37,511 bases of DNA from assembly GCA_963751355.1 (NCBI GenBank), contig CAVVVS010000104.1, positions 1 to 37,511 on the forward strand. Reading direction: 5' to 3'. Positions 8,347 through 15,176 of this stretch are shown one piece after another. The notes beneath the pieces were generated by a model. It was not told where the DNA came from. It searched no databases and saw only the letters and a program-made list of their open reading frames with translations. This stretch comes from CAVVVS01 sp963751355. GTDB lineage: Bacteria; Bacteroidota; Ignavibacteria; Ignavibacteriales; Ignavibacteriaceae. The position numbers were made by a program, and so were the translations under genes. The stretch's first letter is position 1. Every line of letters begins with the position of its first letter.

Positions 8347-8718
8347 ATGCATACAATATTAATTATTTTGATAGCCATAATTTCAGTGCTTTTAATGGTA
8401 GTTGTGCTCATGCAGGCAAGTAAAGGCGACGGTTTATCGGGTACATTTGGCGGACCAGCAGCGATGGGTTCTATGTTCGGTAGTAGAAGAACCGCTGATT
8501 TTTTAAGTAAAGCTACATGGTGGTTGGGCGGAACCCTGGCAGTGTTGTCGATTATTATGAATTTATTCTTTTTACCAGGTCAGAGTACACAACAACAAAG
8601 AGAAAGTATAATCCAAGGATCAGGCACACAGCATATTCCCCAAACGCCTACACTTCCTCAGCAAACACAAAGTGTACCGCAACAGACTCAGCAGAAGCCG
8701 CCTACTAATCAGAAATAA
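8347..8718 (+). CDS. secG: Preprotein translocase subunit SecG
   Basis: This 123-residue protein has the SecG pattern. A first membrane helix (residues 3-23) is followed by the conserved QASKGDGLSGTFGG loop and a second helix (about 58-77). It then has a hydrophilic, Gln/Pro/Thr-rich tail, as is common in Bacteroidota. SecG is the small auxiliary subunit of the SecYEG channel in the inner membrane. AAGGAG lies six bases before the start. The gene begins 19 bases after the tRNA, so the two are probably co-transcribed and separated by tRNA processing. Confidence 0.93.
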   Translation: MHTILIILIAIISVLLMVVVLMQASKGDGLSGTFGGPAAMGSMFGSRRTADFLSKATWWLGGTLAVLSIIMNLFFLPGQSTQQQRESIIQGSGTQHIPQTPTLPQQTQSVPQQTQQKPPTNQK

Positions 8719-8742
8719 TGGATAAGGCTTTTCAAAAAAACA

Positions 8743-8810
8743 TGGGAAAATGTTAATTCTTAATAAGAAATTCTTTTATTAAGATTAAACATGATCTTTT
8801 CTCAGGTAAT
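8743..8810. repeat. Long imperfect hairpin after secG
   Basis: CTTAATAA (8759-8766) and TTATTAAG (8776-8783) form a perfect eight-base stem. The arms extend outward imperfectly (TGTTAAT with ATTAAACA, then GGGAAAA with TTTTCTC). No T tract follows, so it may stabilise or slow the secG transcript rather than act as a classic terminator. Confidence 0.45.
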
Positions 8811-8912
8811 CCAAGGTCAGGTTCATTTATTTTTAAGTTGGTATTAATTTTAAACAGCCAAATAAATAACAATAATTGAATTGAAACCTCCTGCTAAAAC
8901 GTATAAACAATT

Positions 8913-10006
8913 ATGAAATTAAAGTTCTTAATTCTCCTTCTTTGTACCATCACAATAACTGGGTTTAGTCAACAAGTAGATAAATTTATTACTCCGAGTT
9001 CTTGGATTGGAAAAATAAAAATGGGCGATGCAAACCCAGAACTAGTATTCAATATTTTCAAGGATAGTTTAGGACAACTCGCTGGAAATTTAGGTATACC
9101 TAGTAAGGGAATTCAAGGCATACCTTTAAGTAAGGTTCATATTAACAAAGATTCAATCGTTTTAGAGATTTCTGCTGCTCAAGCCAGTTACAAAGGGGTT
9201 TTTGAAAATAATAGAAAGACTATTAATGGTATATGGACAGAACCTCAATACACATCTCCGCTAATTCTTGAACCTTTAACTAAAGAAATTGACTATGATA
9301 ATTTTAAAAAGAAAATACATCTTCTTTAAATTTAGAATTTTCCAGTGAACATTTTAATTTTTATTCAAAGGAAGAAGATAAAAAAGTTCTGGAAAAATTA
9401 TCAAAAACTCTCGAAAGCAATTATTCGCATATATGCGAGGATATGCAGACTAGTCTTAATTCAAAAATTGATGTTTTTATTTATCCAGACCTAAAGACAT
9501 TCCATAGTGCAATAAGCTATCCCGATGCACCTGATTGGGTTGTAGGAGCGGCAAGTAAAAATGAGTTGAAAATGGTAAGCCCTTTAAACCCAGGTAGTGT
9601 ACACACTTATGAATCGCTTATGAAAGCAATAGTTCACGAACTTACACATACCGTTGTACTGAATTTCAGAAAACAAGGACTTGTAGGTTTACCAAATTGG
9701 TTAAATGAAGGTTATGCCTATTATGAAGCCAAACAACTTACCAAAGCTCAACGTGAGATAGTCCACAATCAACTACTTAAGAATAAAATTCCTTCTTGGA
9801 ACGAATTAGAAAAGGCTAATACTGTCCAATTTGGAGATATTAACGGATACCCTATTTCGGCAACAATTATCGAATTTCTTGTAGAATCTTATGGACTTGA
9901 CAAATTGAAACAATTTATTATTGAACCAGAAGGCGTTGAAAAAATATATAATATGTCTAAAGAAGACTTGGAGAATTTATGGTTGAAATACTTGAAACAA
10001 GATTAG
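8913..10006 (+). pseudogene. Secreted gluzincin (peptidase MA-like), broken by one frameshift
   Basis: Two open frames read as one protein of about 364 residues. The first (8913-9329) has a signal peptide (ending TGFSQQ) and a small beta domain of the kind found before secreted hydrolases (GNLGIPSKGIQGIPLSKV, IWTEPQYTSPLIL). The second frame is open from 9308. It has a linker and then a zinc peptidase core, with AIVHELTHTVV giving His, Glu and His ligands and WLNEGYAYYEA giving the third ligand. This is the HExxH plus distant Glu pattern of peptidase MA-like gluzincins. The switch falls in the A run at 9306-9310: one extra A would join the frames as NFKKENTSSLN. I see no canonical minus-one slippery heptamer in the right frame. 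It is therefore either a recent mutation or a base-calling error. Confidence 0.8.
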
Positions 10007-10019
10007 CCTCCAGTAAAAA

Positions 10020-10218
10020 CTAATGCCAACATTGTATATAGCAAATAGGGCCTTCACTGATTTATGGAAGGTCAGTGCTATTTACAAACACCACCAATTC
10101 GTTGATTTGACTTTTAAAATGAATAAATTAAAAACAAAATCACCGTTTTGGCTCAGAGCAAACTCGAAGGCTTATCGCTTTCTACTGCCCTACTTGCCAT
10201 GTACTAAACGTTCATAAG
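10020..10218. repeat. Palindrome-rich element with 32-base imperfect terminal inverted repeats
   Basis: The outer arms 10020-10051 and 10187-10218 are inverted copies matching at roughly 20 of 32 bases, strongest at the inner TAGGGC/GCCCTA ends. Inside, CACTGA (10055-10060) pairs with TCAGTG (10072-10077), flanked by AAATAG and CTATTT, making a second hairpin. The overall look, a folded non-coding block just after a stop codon of an accessory gene, recalls integron attC-type sites or small non-autonomous elements seen in Bacteroidota. I do not see standard seven-base attC core boxes, so the class is uncertain. An open frame of 64 codons inside is not believable as a gene. Confidence 0.55.
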
Positions 10219-10231
10219 AAGAAATTTTGAT

Positions 10232-10256
10232 ACCGGGTTATATATGATAATCCGGT
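10232..10256. terminator. Hairpin between convergent genes, possible terminator
   Basis: ACCGGGTTAT (10232-10241) pairs with ATAATCCGGT (10247-10256) around ATATG: ten pairs with one G-T. It sits seven bases past the stop of the minus-strand carboxypeptidase. T tracts on either side are poor, so termination is inferred from position and stability. Confidence 0.5.
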
Positions 10257-10263
10257 CAATTAT

Positions 10264-11529
10264 TTAATCTGCAATAAGCTCAACAATTTTATCCTGCAGT
10301 TCCCGGTAAAAATTTGCTCCATGCCTATTAAATTCAAATAGCATACTAACTATCAATTCATCGCCGCTTTTGGTTTTAACATATCCGGATAATGAAGACA
10401 CTCCGTTTAAAGTTCCGGTTTTACCGTGAAAATTATTTTCTGCCGCAGTTTTCCGCATACGATGTTCCAGGGTTCCGTCTACGCCAGCAATACTCAGAGA
10501 GTTATAAAAATCTTCGAACAGGTTTAAATTAAAATACATTTTCTGAAGTAAACCGACTATGGCACCAACCGTAATTTGGTCAAATCTTGAAATGCCTGAA
10601 CCATCAACGACCGATGTTCCCTTCGAATAAATTCCGTTATCTTGAATGAATCGCAATATTGTTTGAGTGGAATAAAAGGAATTTCCCTGCTTCCCGGTGG
10701 CAACAGCCCCTATAGTTTTGAATAAACATTCGGCTAAATAATTATCGCTATGTTTATTGATTTCCTTAATCAAATTCTTTAATAATATGTACGATTCGGT
10801 TATTTCTTTAACTTTTGCCGGTGCAGTACCTTTAATAGAACTTTTTTTTACTTTAATTCCGTTTACAATCAGTTTATTCCGTAGGATGTTAGCAATATAC
10901 ACAGGGGGGTTTGAAATGTTTTTATAATATCGAATCTTTCTGCGCCTTATTCTTCCGTGTCTTCTGTACCGTACCGTCCTTTCTGCTAAAGCTCTGTTTC
11001 TATTTAAAACCAATGCCGAAACTGCCGGTAAATGAACATTAGCTCTTTCGTCAGTTATCCAATCGTCGCGGGTGTATCTTTCATCAAAGTAAGTATCGTC
11101 ACCGATTATATGACCTGTAACTTCCCTTATACCAATTCTTTTAAGGGAATCGACAAATGACAATAAATCCTTTTCCGTAAAAAGTGAATTCCCGTACCCT
11201 TTTATATATAGGTTGCCGTTGATAATTCCATCGGTTAAATCGGAATCATCGGTTAATAATTTTGTCGCTAAATGAAAATTGCCTCCCATTATTGAAAGTG
11301 CCGTGGCGGTTGTGAACAGTTTCGTATTAGATGCGGGAATCATTGAGTTTTCATGATTTGAACTGTAGAGAGTATCTTCGTTCAGAGGATTATAGATCAA
11401 TATTGCTATTTTGGTAGAAGAAGGAGCTTGATTCAGGATCTTGTCAATACTCTTTTTAATTACATCCTTGGAGGTGCCGAAAGTTTGCGATATACAGATA
11501 AATAAAATTAATAACGTTTTCTTAATCAT
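10264..11529 (-). CDS. dacB: D-alanyl-D-alanine carboxypeptidase/endopeptidase, PBP4 family (S13)
   Basis: This protein of about 421 residues trims or cleaves peptidoglycan peptides in the periplasm. All three penicillin-binding motifs are visible: SNTK near residue 67 (PASNTKLFTT) holds the nucleophile and its lysine, SDN lies in KHSDNYLAE, and KTG lies in HGKTGTLNG near the C-terminus. DGSGISR and the long insert between the first two motifs are typical of class C PBP4 enzymes. The frame continues ten codons further upstream to an ATG at 11559, but the Met at 11529 begins a clean signal peptide (MIKKTLLILFICISQTFG), so it is preferred. A basic run RRHGRIRRRKIRYY in the middle is unusual but lies in the variable insert. 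Confidence 0.92.
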   Translation of the reverse strand: MIKKTLLILFICISQTFGTSKDVIKKSIDKILNQAPSSTKIAILIYNPLNEDTLYSSNHENSMIPASNTKLFTTATALSIMGGNFHLATKLLTDDSDLTDGIINGNLYIKGYGNSLFTEKDLLSFVDSLKRIGIREVTGHIIGDDTYFDERYTRDDWITDERANVHLPAVSALVLNRNRALAERTVRYRRHGRIRRRKIRYYKNISNPPVYIANILRNKLIVNGIKVKKSSIKGTAPAKVKEITESYILLKNLIKEINKHSDNYLAECLFKTIGAVATGKQGNSFYSTQTILRFIQDNGIYSKGTSVVDGSGISRFDQITVGAIVGLLQKMYFNLNLFEDFYNSLSIAGVDGTLEHRMRKTAAENNFHGKTGTLNGVSSLSGYVKTKSGDELIVSMLFEFNRHGANFYRELQDKIVELIAD

Positions 11530-11852
11530 AAGCTCATATAAATCATTGTATTTTAGCATCAGAGTTATTTTGGAAAATAAGATAAAGATTTTATATTAAA
11601 AGCGTTTAATAAATTTTTATTGCTATTGCCTACTAATAAAAGTGGTGTCTTTATGATGATAGCACATAAAAAAAATTTATTTCTAAAATAAGATTCAATT
11701 TTTATAAAATTTTTGTTTAGTGAATATTTACAAGATAATAAAAAATTTGAACCAAATATATGATTTTAACTTTCAAATAAAAGGCTTTCGATTAACACCT
11801 CTTTAAATGGTAAATATCAAACTCAAATATAACAAACAATCACAGGAATAGA
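11530..11852. other. Divergent intergenic spacer
   Basis: This very AT-rich stretch separates the PBP4 gene and the LOG-family gene and must hold both promoters. I see no convincing promoter boxes, riboswitch or coding signal. If the PBP4 gene starts at the upstream ATG (11559) the spacer is 293 bases. Confidence 0.5.
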
Positions 11853-12710
11853 ATGGCAAAAAAGAAACAAGTCTACAAAGCATATGAAAATTTAGATTTT
11901 TTAAATTCTTCTGATGCCAGAATTTTGAGAATCCTTTCTGAATTTCTCCAACCTCAAACCAAGTTCAGGAAACATAAAATTATCGACACTATTGTATTTT
12001 TTGGCTCAGCCCGGCTCAAATCTAAAAGAGAAGCGATGGCAGAATACAACAAATTCAAAACCATCAATCCTTCTACTACAAGATTGGCTGAAAGTTTGAG
12101 GAAAGCACAGCACATGGTAAATATGTCCAAATATTATGAAGACGCAGTATCACTATCGCGAAGATTAACGGAATGGTCAATGGGACTTGCAACCTTTGCA
12201 AATCGGTTTATTGTTTGCACCGGTGGCGGACCGGGAATTATGGAGGCGGCAAATAAAGGAGCGAAATTGGCAGGCGGATATTCGGTCGGCTTAAATATTA
12301 GTATCCCTTTTGAGCAATTCGTCAATAAGTATGTATCTCCGGAATTAAGATTTGAATTTCATTACTTCTTCATGAGAAAATTTTGGTTCGCGTATCTTGC
12401 CAAATGTTTGGTGGTTTTCCCGGGGGGATTCGGTACAATGGATGAATTTTTTGAAATTATGACTTTACTCCAGACGGGCAAGATTAAGAAGAAAATGCAG
12501 GTAATTGTCTATGATGAAAAATACTGGAAAAATGTTATTAACTTTGATGGATTAGTTACTAATGAACTTATTAATAGCAATGATTTAAAATTGTTTTCAT
12601 TTTGCAATTCGGTAGACGAAGCTTTCGAAGCGATTACCAAGTATTTTAAAAAACATTATTTAACCAAAAATGAAATTGGGCAAGTTGAACCAAAAGTTGA
12701 TTTAAGGTAA
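11853..12710 (+). CDS. LOG-family (lysine-decarboxylase-like fold) nucleotide phosphoribohydrolase
   Basis: This 285-residue protein carries both hallmarks of the LOG/TIGR00730 family: GGGPGIMEAANKGA near residue 125 and PGGFGTMDEFFE near residue 190. Family members cleave the N-glycosidic bond of nucleoside 5'-monophosphates, releasing free base (cytokinin activation in plants, AMP and related substrates in bacteria). Despite an old database name they are not lysine decarboxylases. It is longer than the core 180-200-residue proteins, with about 60 extra N-terminal residues (KKKQVYKAYENLDFLNSSDA) before the FFGSARL strand, like the larger bacterial type. CAGGAA lies six bases before the start. 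A bidirectional terminator follows. Confidence 0.9.
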   Translation: MAKKKQVYKAYENLDFLNSSDARILRILSEFLQPQTKFRKHKIIDTIVFFGSARLKSKREAMAEYNKFKTINPSTTRLAESLRKAQHMVNMSKYYEDAVSLSRRLTEWSMGLATFANRFIVCTGGGPGIMEAANKGAKLAGGYSVGLNISIPFEQFVNKYVSPELRFEFHYFFMRKFWFAYLAKCLVVFPGGFGTMDEFFEIMTLLQTGKIKKKMQVIVYDEKYWKNVINFDGLVTNELINSNDLKLFSFCNSVDEAFEAITKYFKKHYLTKNEIGQVEPKVDLR

Positions 12711-12780
12711 CTTTTAAATTACTAGTAATGCGAACCGATACCAAAAGATATTTTTAAAACCAATTAGGTAGGAATTAAAA

Positions 12781-12810
12781 AAGCCCCTTAAACAAAGGGG
12801 CTTAATTTTT
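12781..12810. terminator. Bidirectional terminator between LOG gene and rpsU
   Basis: AAGCCCCTT (12781-12789) and AAGGGGCTT (12795-12803) form a perfect nine-base stem around AAACA. T runs follow on both strands (ATTTTT on plus, TTTTAATT on minus). It ends the LOG gene from one side and rpsU from the other. Confidence 0.92.
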
Positions 12811-13009
12811 AATCGTTATTTTCGGAACGGTGAGCTCTGCGAGCAGCTTTCATCTTTTCCATACGTTTCTTAATGGAAGGCTTTACGAAGAACGTTCTCT
12901 TTTTATATTCTTTAAGTATACCGGATCTTTCATATTTCTTTTTAAATCTTCTTAAAGCTTTATCGATGGATTCATTTTCACCGACTGTGATTCCAACCAA
13001 ATTATTCAC
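12809..13009 (-). CDS. rpsU: 30S ribosomal protein bS21
   Basis: This 66-residue, strongly basic protein matches bS21 throughout: VGITVGENESIDKALRRFKKK at the start, then KKRTFFVKPSIKKRMEKMKAARRAHR. bS21 sits on the 30S platform near the anti-Shine-Dalgarno end of 16S rRNA and helps initiation. A GAGGTG ribosome binding site is well placed. The gene follows the zinc-ribbon gene by 20 bases, so they probably share a transcript ending in the adjacent terminator. Confidence 0.96.
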   Translation of the reverse strand: MNNLVGITVGENESIDKALRRFKKKYERSGILKEYKKRTFFVKPSIKKRMEKMKAARRAHRSENND

Positions 13010-13029
13010 CTCGCTTTTAGGTCGTTTTA

Positions 13030-13407
13030 TTAAATTAATGATTCAATTAATTTCTTATGTCCTAATTTCTGAAATTCTACGGCTATAGATTTTTGCCCGT
13101 TAGCAAGTACTTCTTTGGAAACTACTTTACCAAAATCATCCCAGTTTTGATGATAAATGGATTCACCTACTTCAAAGGATTTTTTCGGTGAATAAACGGT
13201 ACAATCTTCGTTTTCAATACCTTCTAAAGACGGCTTATTTTCTTTCACATCTTGTGTTAGATCAATAATCATGGTCTGCTTACACTTTTTACATTTAGCC
13301 CATCTTTTATTCTCATCCTCGCTGTTGCTGACTTCCCCCGCTAATTCCATCTTCCTTATCGAGTTACATACGGAACAATAAGCCTCGATATTTTTTACTC
13401 TTGCCAT
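13030..13407 (-). CDS. Small zinc-ribbon protein with a CarD/DUF3553-like C-terminal domain
   Basis: This 125-residue protein has two CxxC pairs (YCSVCNS near residue 12 and WAKCKKCKQ near residue 40) that should bind one zinc. After a short acidic linker comes a small beta domain, FEVGESIYHQNWDDFGKVV, then SIAVEFQKLGHKKLIESL. This second part resembles the tudor-like modules of CarD/TRCF and of the UvrD/PcrA tail (DUF3553), which bind RNA polymerase. That likeness is by pattern only. No function is known to me for this combination. It lies directly upstream of rpsU in the same direction, so a link to transcription or translation is a reasonable guess. Confidence 0.82.
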   Translation of the reverse strand: MARVKNIEAYCSVCNSIRKMELAGEVSNSEDENKRWAKCKKCKQTMIIDLTQDVKENKPSLEGIENEDCTVYSPKKSFEVGESIYHQNWDDFGKVVSKEVLANGQKSIAVEFQKLGHKKLIESLI

Positions 13408-13483
13408 TTTAGGTTAACCTTTTATTACATTATCACAAACATGAAATTTATTAAACAATTATAGAATAATCAAGTTATTTATT

Positions 13484-13948
13484 CTAGTTTGACTCCTCAT
13501 TTTCAGGAGGAGTAATTACAAGAACCGGGCATTTTGCATAACGAATTACTTTTTCGGCTACACTTCCAAGTAGAGTATGAAGTATGCCTGTTCTACCGTG
13601 TGTTGCTATTACAATAACATCAATTTCGTTCTTTTGAGAATAATTAACAATTTCCTGGTAATCAAGTCCTTTTCTAAGTACGGATTCAATTTTTACATTA
13701 TTTCCCTTTTTTATCTTTTCCAATACTTTTTGTAAAGATTCTTTTGCATCATCTTCTATCGATTTAATAATTTTCTCCTCTGATAAATCCAGTGAGTGAA
13801 TTGTTAATATAGGAGGTGTTTTTTCAATAATGTGCAGCAAATGAATCTTTGCGTTATATTGTGCAGCAAGATCAATTGCGTATTGCGCTGCCGATAAAGA
13901 AAGCTTGCTAAAATCAGTGGGTAGCATAATGTTTTTAATGTTGAACAT
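13484..13948 (-). CDS. Universal stress protein (UspA family)
   Basis: This 154-residue protein opens with NIMLPTDFSKLSLSAAQYAIDLA and ends with HGRTGILHTLLGSVAEKVIR and CPVLVIT, the conserved UspA frame. The G-x2-G-x9-G-S pattern is present, as in ATP-binding members such as MJ0577. These cytoplasmic proteins form dimers and help survival under starvation or other stress. The exact role here is unknown. A strong GGAGAGG lies upstream of the ATG. Gaps of 76 bases downstream and over 250 upstream suggest its own promoter. Confidence 0.93.
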   Translation of the reverse strand: MFNIKNIMLPTDFSKLSLSAAQYAIDLAAQYNAKIHLLHIIEKTPPILTIHSLDLSEEKIIKSIEDDAKESLQKVLEKIKKGNNVKIESVLRKGLDYQEIVNYSQKNEIDVIVIATHGRTGILHTLLGSVAEKVIRYAKCPVLVITPPENEESN

Positions 13949-14201
13949 AATACCTCTCCTATTTAAGGTTGGAAATCATATTAACAATTTGTGAAGAATT
14001 TGAGTTGGTTGCAACTGCACAAATATAATAACTGATTCTAATAATAATTATTAAAAATTATTTATTTGTGTTGTATAGCAATTTCAATTTCCCGGGTAGT
14101 CTAATAAATCATCCGAAAACGCAAATATTTTCTTGCCGGGTATAAAGGATTCATTTGCTTGAAAAATGTAAAGAGGTTTGTCGTTATTTCAGGAATACGG
14201 T

Positions 14202-14482
14202 TCATGAGTAAAAGGAACAATCTTTCTCTTCCGAGATTATCGCCCAATTAATTTTCAACCATTGAATCAATTTTCGTCTTATGCCGAGTTTTAATTTTCA
14301 GGTGCATTTATTCGTTTTACGTTATTCCGAACAATATTTTTGATGAGGAACCGAACTTCATAATCAAATTTTAAGAAGAATTTTTCTTTTACTGCGTATC
14401 GCAGTTCAGCTTATAATCCTTTATTGCCTAGTTCGTCGTCAACCAAATCAGTAATCAATTCCTAATATCGATCGCTGTTCAT
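14202..14482 (-). pseudogene. Decayed anti-sigma factor-like gene
   Basis: Two bases after the sigma factor stop, an ATG (14482) opens a reading MNSDRY, stop, ELITDLVDDELGNKGL, stop, AELRYAVKEKFF and on to KFDYEVRFLIKNIVRNNVKR, then INAPEN. This reads coherently despite two in-frame stops (TAG, TAA). After PEN the frame is lost; one added T (AATTTAAAACTC) would continue it as LKLGIRRKLIQWLK to a TGA at 14204. Position, size and the LVDDEL and KFDYEV-type patterns resemble the small anti-sigma proteins encoded behind ECF sigma genes. It has no zinc-binding cysteines. With two stops and a frameshift it is unlikely to make protein, unless the sequence is poor here. The identity is inferred. Confidence 0.6.
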
Positions 14483-14484
14483 CA

Positions 14485-15087
14485 CTATTCCAGTTTATTG
14501 TCCTTCTCTATATATCCATGTTCGTTAGCATATTCGTAGAGTTTAGTGAAAAGTAATTTCCTTGCCCTGTGAAGCCTTGAGCGAACCGTACCTACCGGGC
14601 AGTCAATAAAATCAGCTATTTCCTCATAACTGAATCCCTCGATATCACACAACATAATGACTGTTCTGAAGTCCTCGGGTAAAGAAGAAATTGCTTCGGT
14701 TAATTCATCGTTTAAAAGATTCTCATAAATATCCTTCTCAAGGTGAGAACTGTCGGTATTAGAAGCTTTTACATTTTCATAATAATTCTCAACATCCTCA
14801 TAATCCAGTTTGACGGGTTCTCTTTTTTGTTTCCTGTATAAGTTGATGTAAGTATTTTTTAATATCATGAAAAGCCAGGCCTTACAGTTTGTTCCCTGCT
14901 CAAATTTATCAAAAAACCGAAATGCCCTCAGGTAAGTTTCCTGCACAAGATCATTTGCTTCATCGTGGTCTCTTATCATTCCCATAGCATAGTTATATAG
15001 GGCATCCATATGCGGAATAGCTTCCCTTTCAAAACGGGCATATAAATCGCGTTGGTCCGGTAATATTGTTAAAAAAATGAAAAACAT
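14485..15087 (-). CDS. ECF-type RNA polymerase sigma factor
   Basis: This protein of about 200 residues shows both sigma modules. Region 2 holds DEANDLVQETYLRAFRFF and the CKAWLFMILKNTYIN segment that melts and reads the -10 element. Region 4 holds LPEDFRTVIMLCDIEGFSYE and VGTVRSRLHRARKLL, the helix-turn-helix that reads the -35. It resembles the SigH/SigR-like ECF sigmas often controlled by a zinc anti-sigma partner. The natural partner seems to be the broken gene two bases downstream. The first eight residues (MFFIFLTI) look unlike the family, so the true start may lie a few codons further in, near PDQRDLY. A good housekeeping promoter lies about 55-85 bases upstream. Confidence 0.93.
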   Translation of the reverse strand: MFFIFLTILPDQRDLYARFEREAIPHMDALYNYAMGMIRDHDEANDLVQETYLRAFRFFDKFEQGTNCKAWLFMILKNTYINLYRKQKREPVKLDYEDVENYYENVKASNTDSSHLEKDIYENLLNDELTEAISSLPEDFRTVIMLCDIEGFSYEEIADFIDCPVGTVRSRLHRARKLLFTKLYEYANEHGYIEKDNKLE

Positions 15088-15142
15088 GAATCTTATGCAG
15101 CCCCTTTAAAGATTTTTTTAATCAAAGATATGTTGTAAATGA

Positions 15143-15170
15143 ATAATACCAAAATAAATCAATTTGTCAA
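15143..15170 (-). promoter_or_regulatory. Sigma-70-type promoter of the ECF sigma gene
   Basis: On the minus strand TTGACA (15170-15165) and TATTAT (15148-15143) are separated by 16 bases. The predicted transcript would start near 15136, giving a leader of about 50 bases. The box quality is the best seen in the window. Confidence 0.65.
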
Positions 15171-15176
15171 ACAATA

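Noticed and set aside
9300..9320. Programmed minus-one frameshift joining the two peptidase frames
   Set aside because: The codons TTT AAA AAG do not form a canonical X-XXY-YYZ slippery site in the reading frame, and the exact join needs one extra A; a deletion or read error is simpler.
10023..10217. 64-codon open frame after the peptidase
   Set aside because: It spans the inverted repeats and hairpins of the palindromic element, and its translation looks like no protein family.
14096..14201. Short minus-strand frame of about 34 codons behind the decayed anti-sigma gene
   Set aside because: No ribosome binding site, no recognisable motif, and it sits in decayed sequence.
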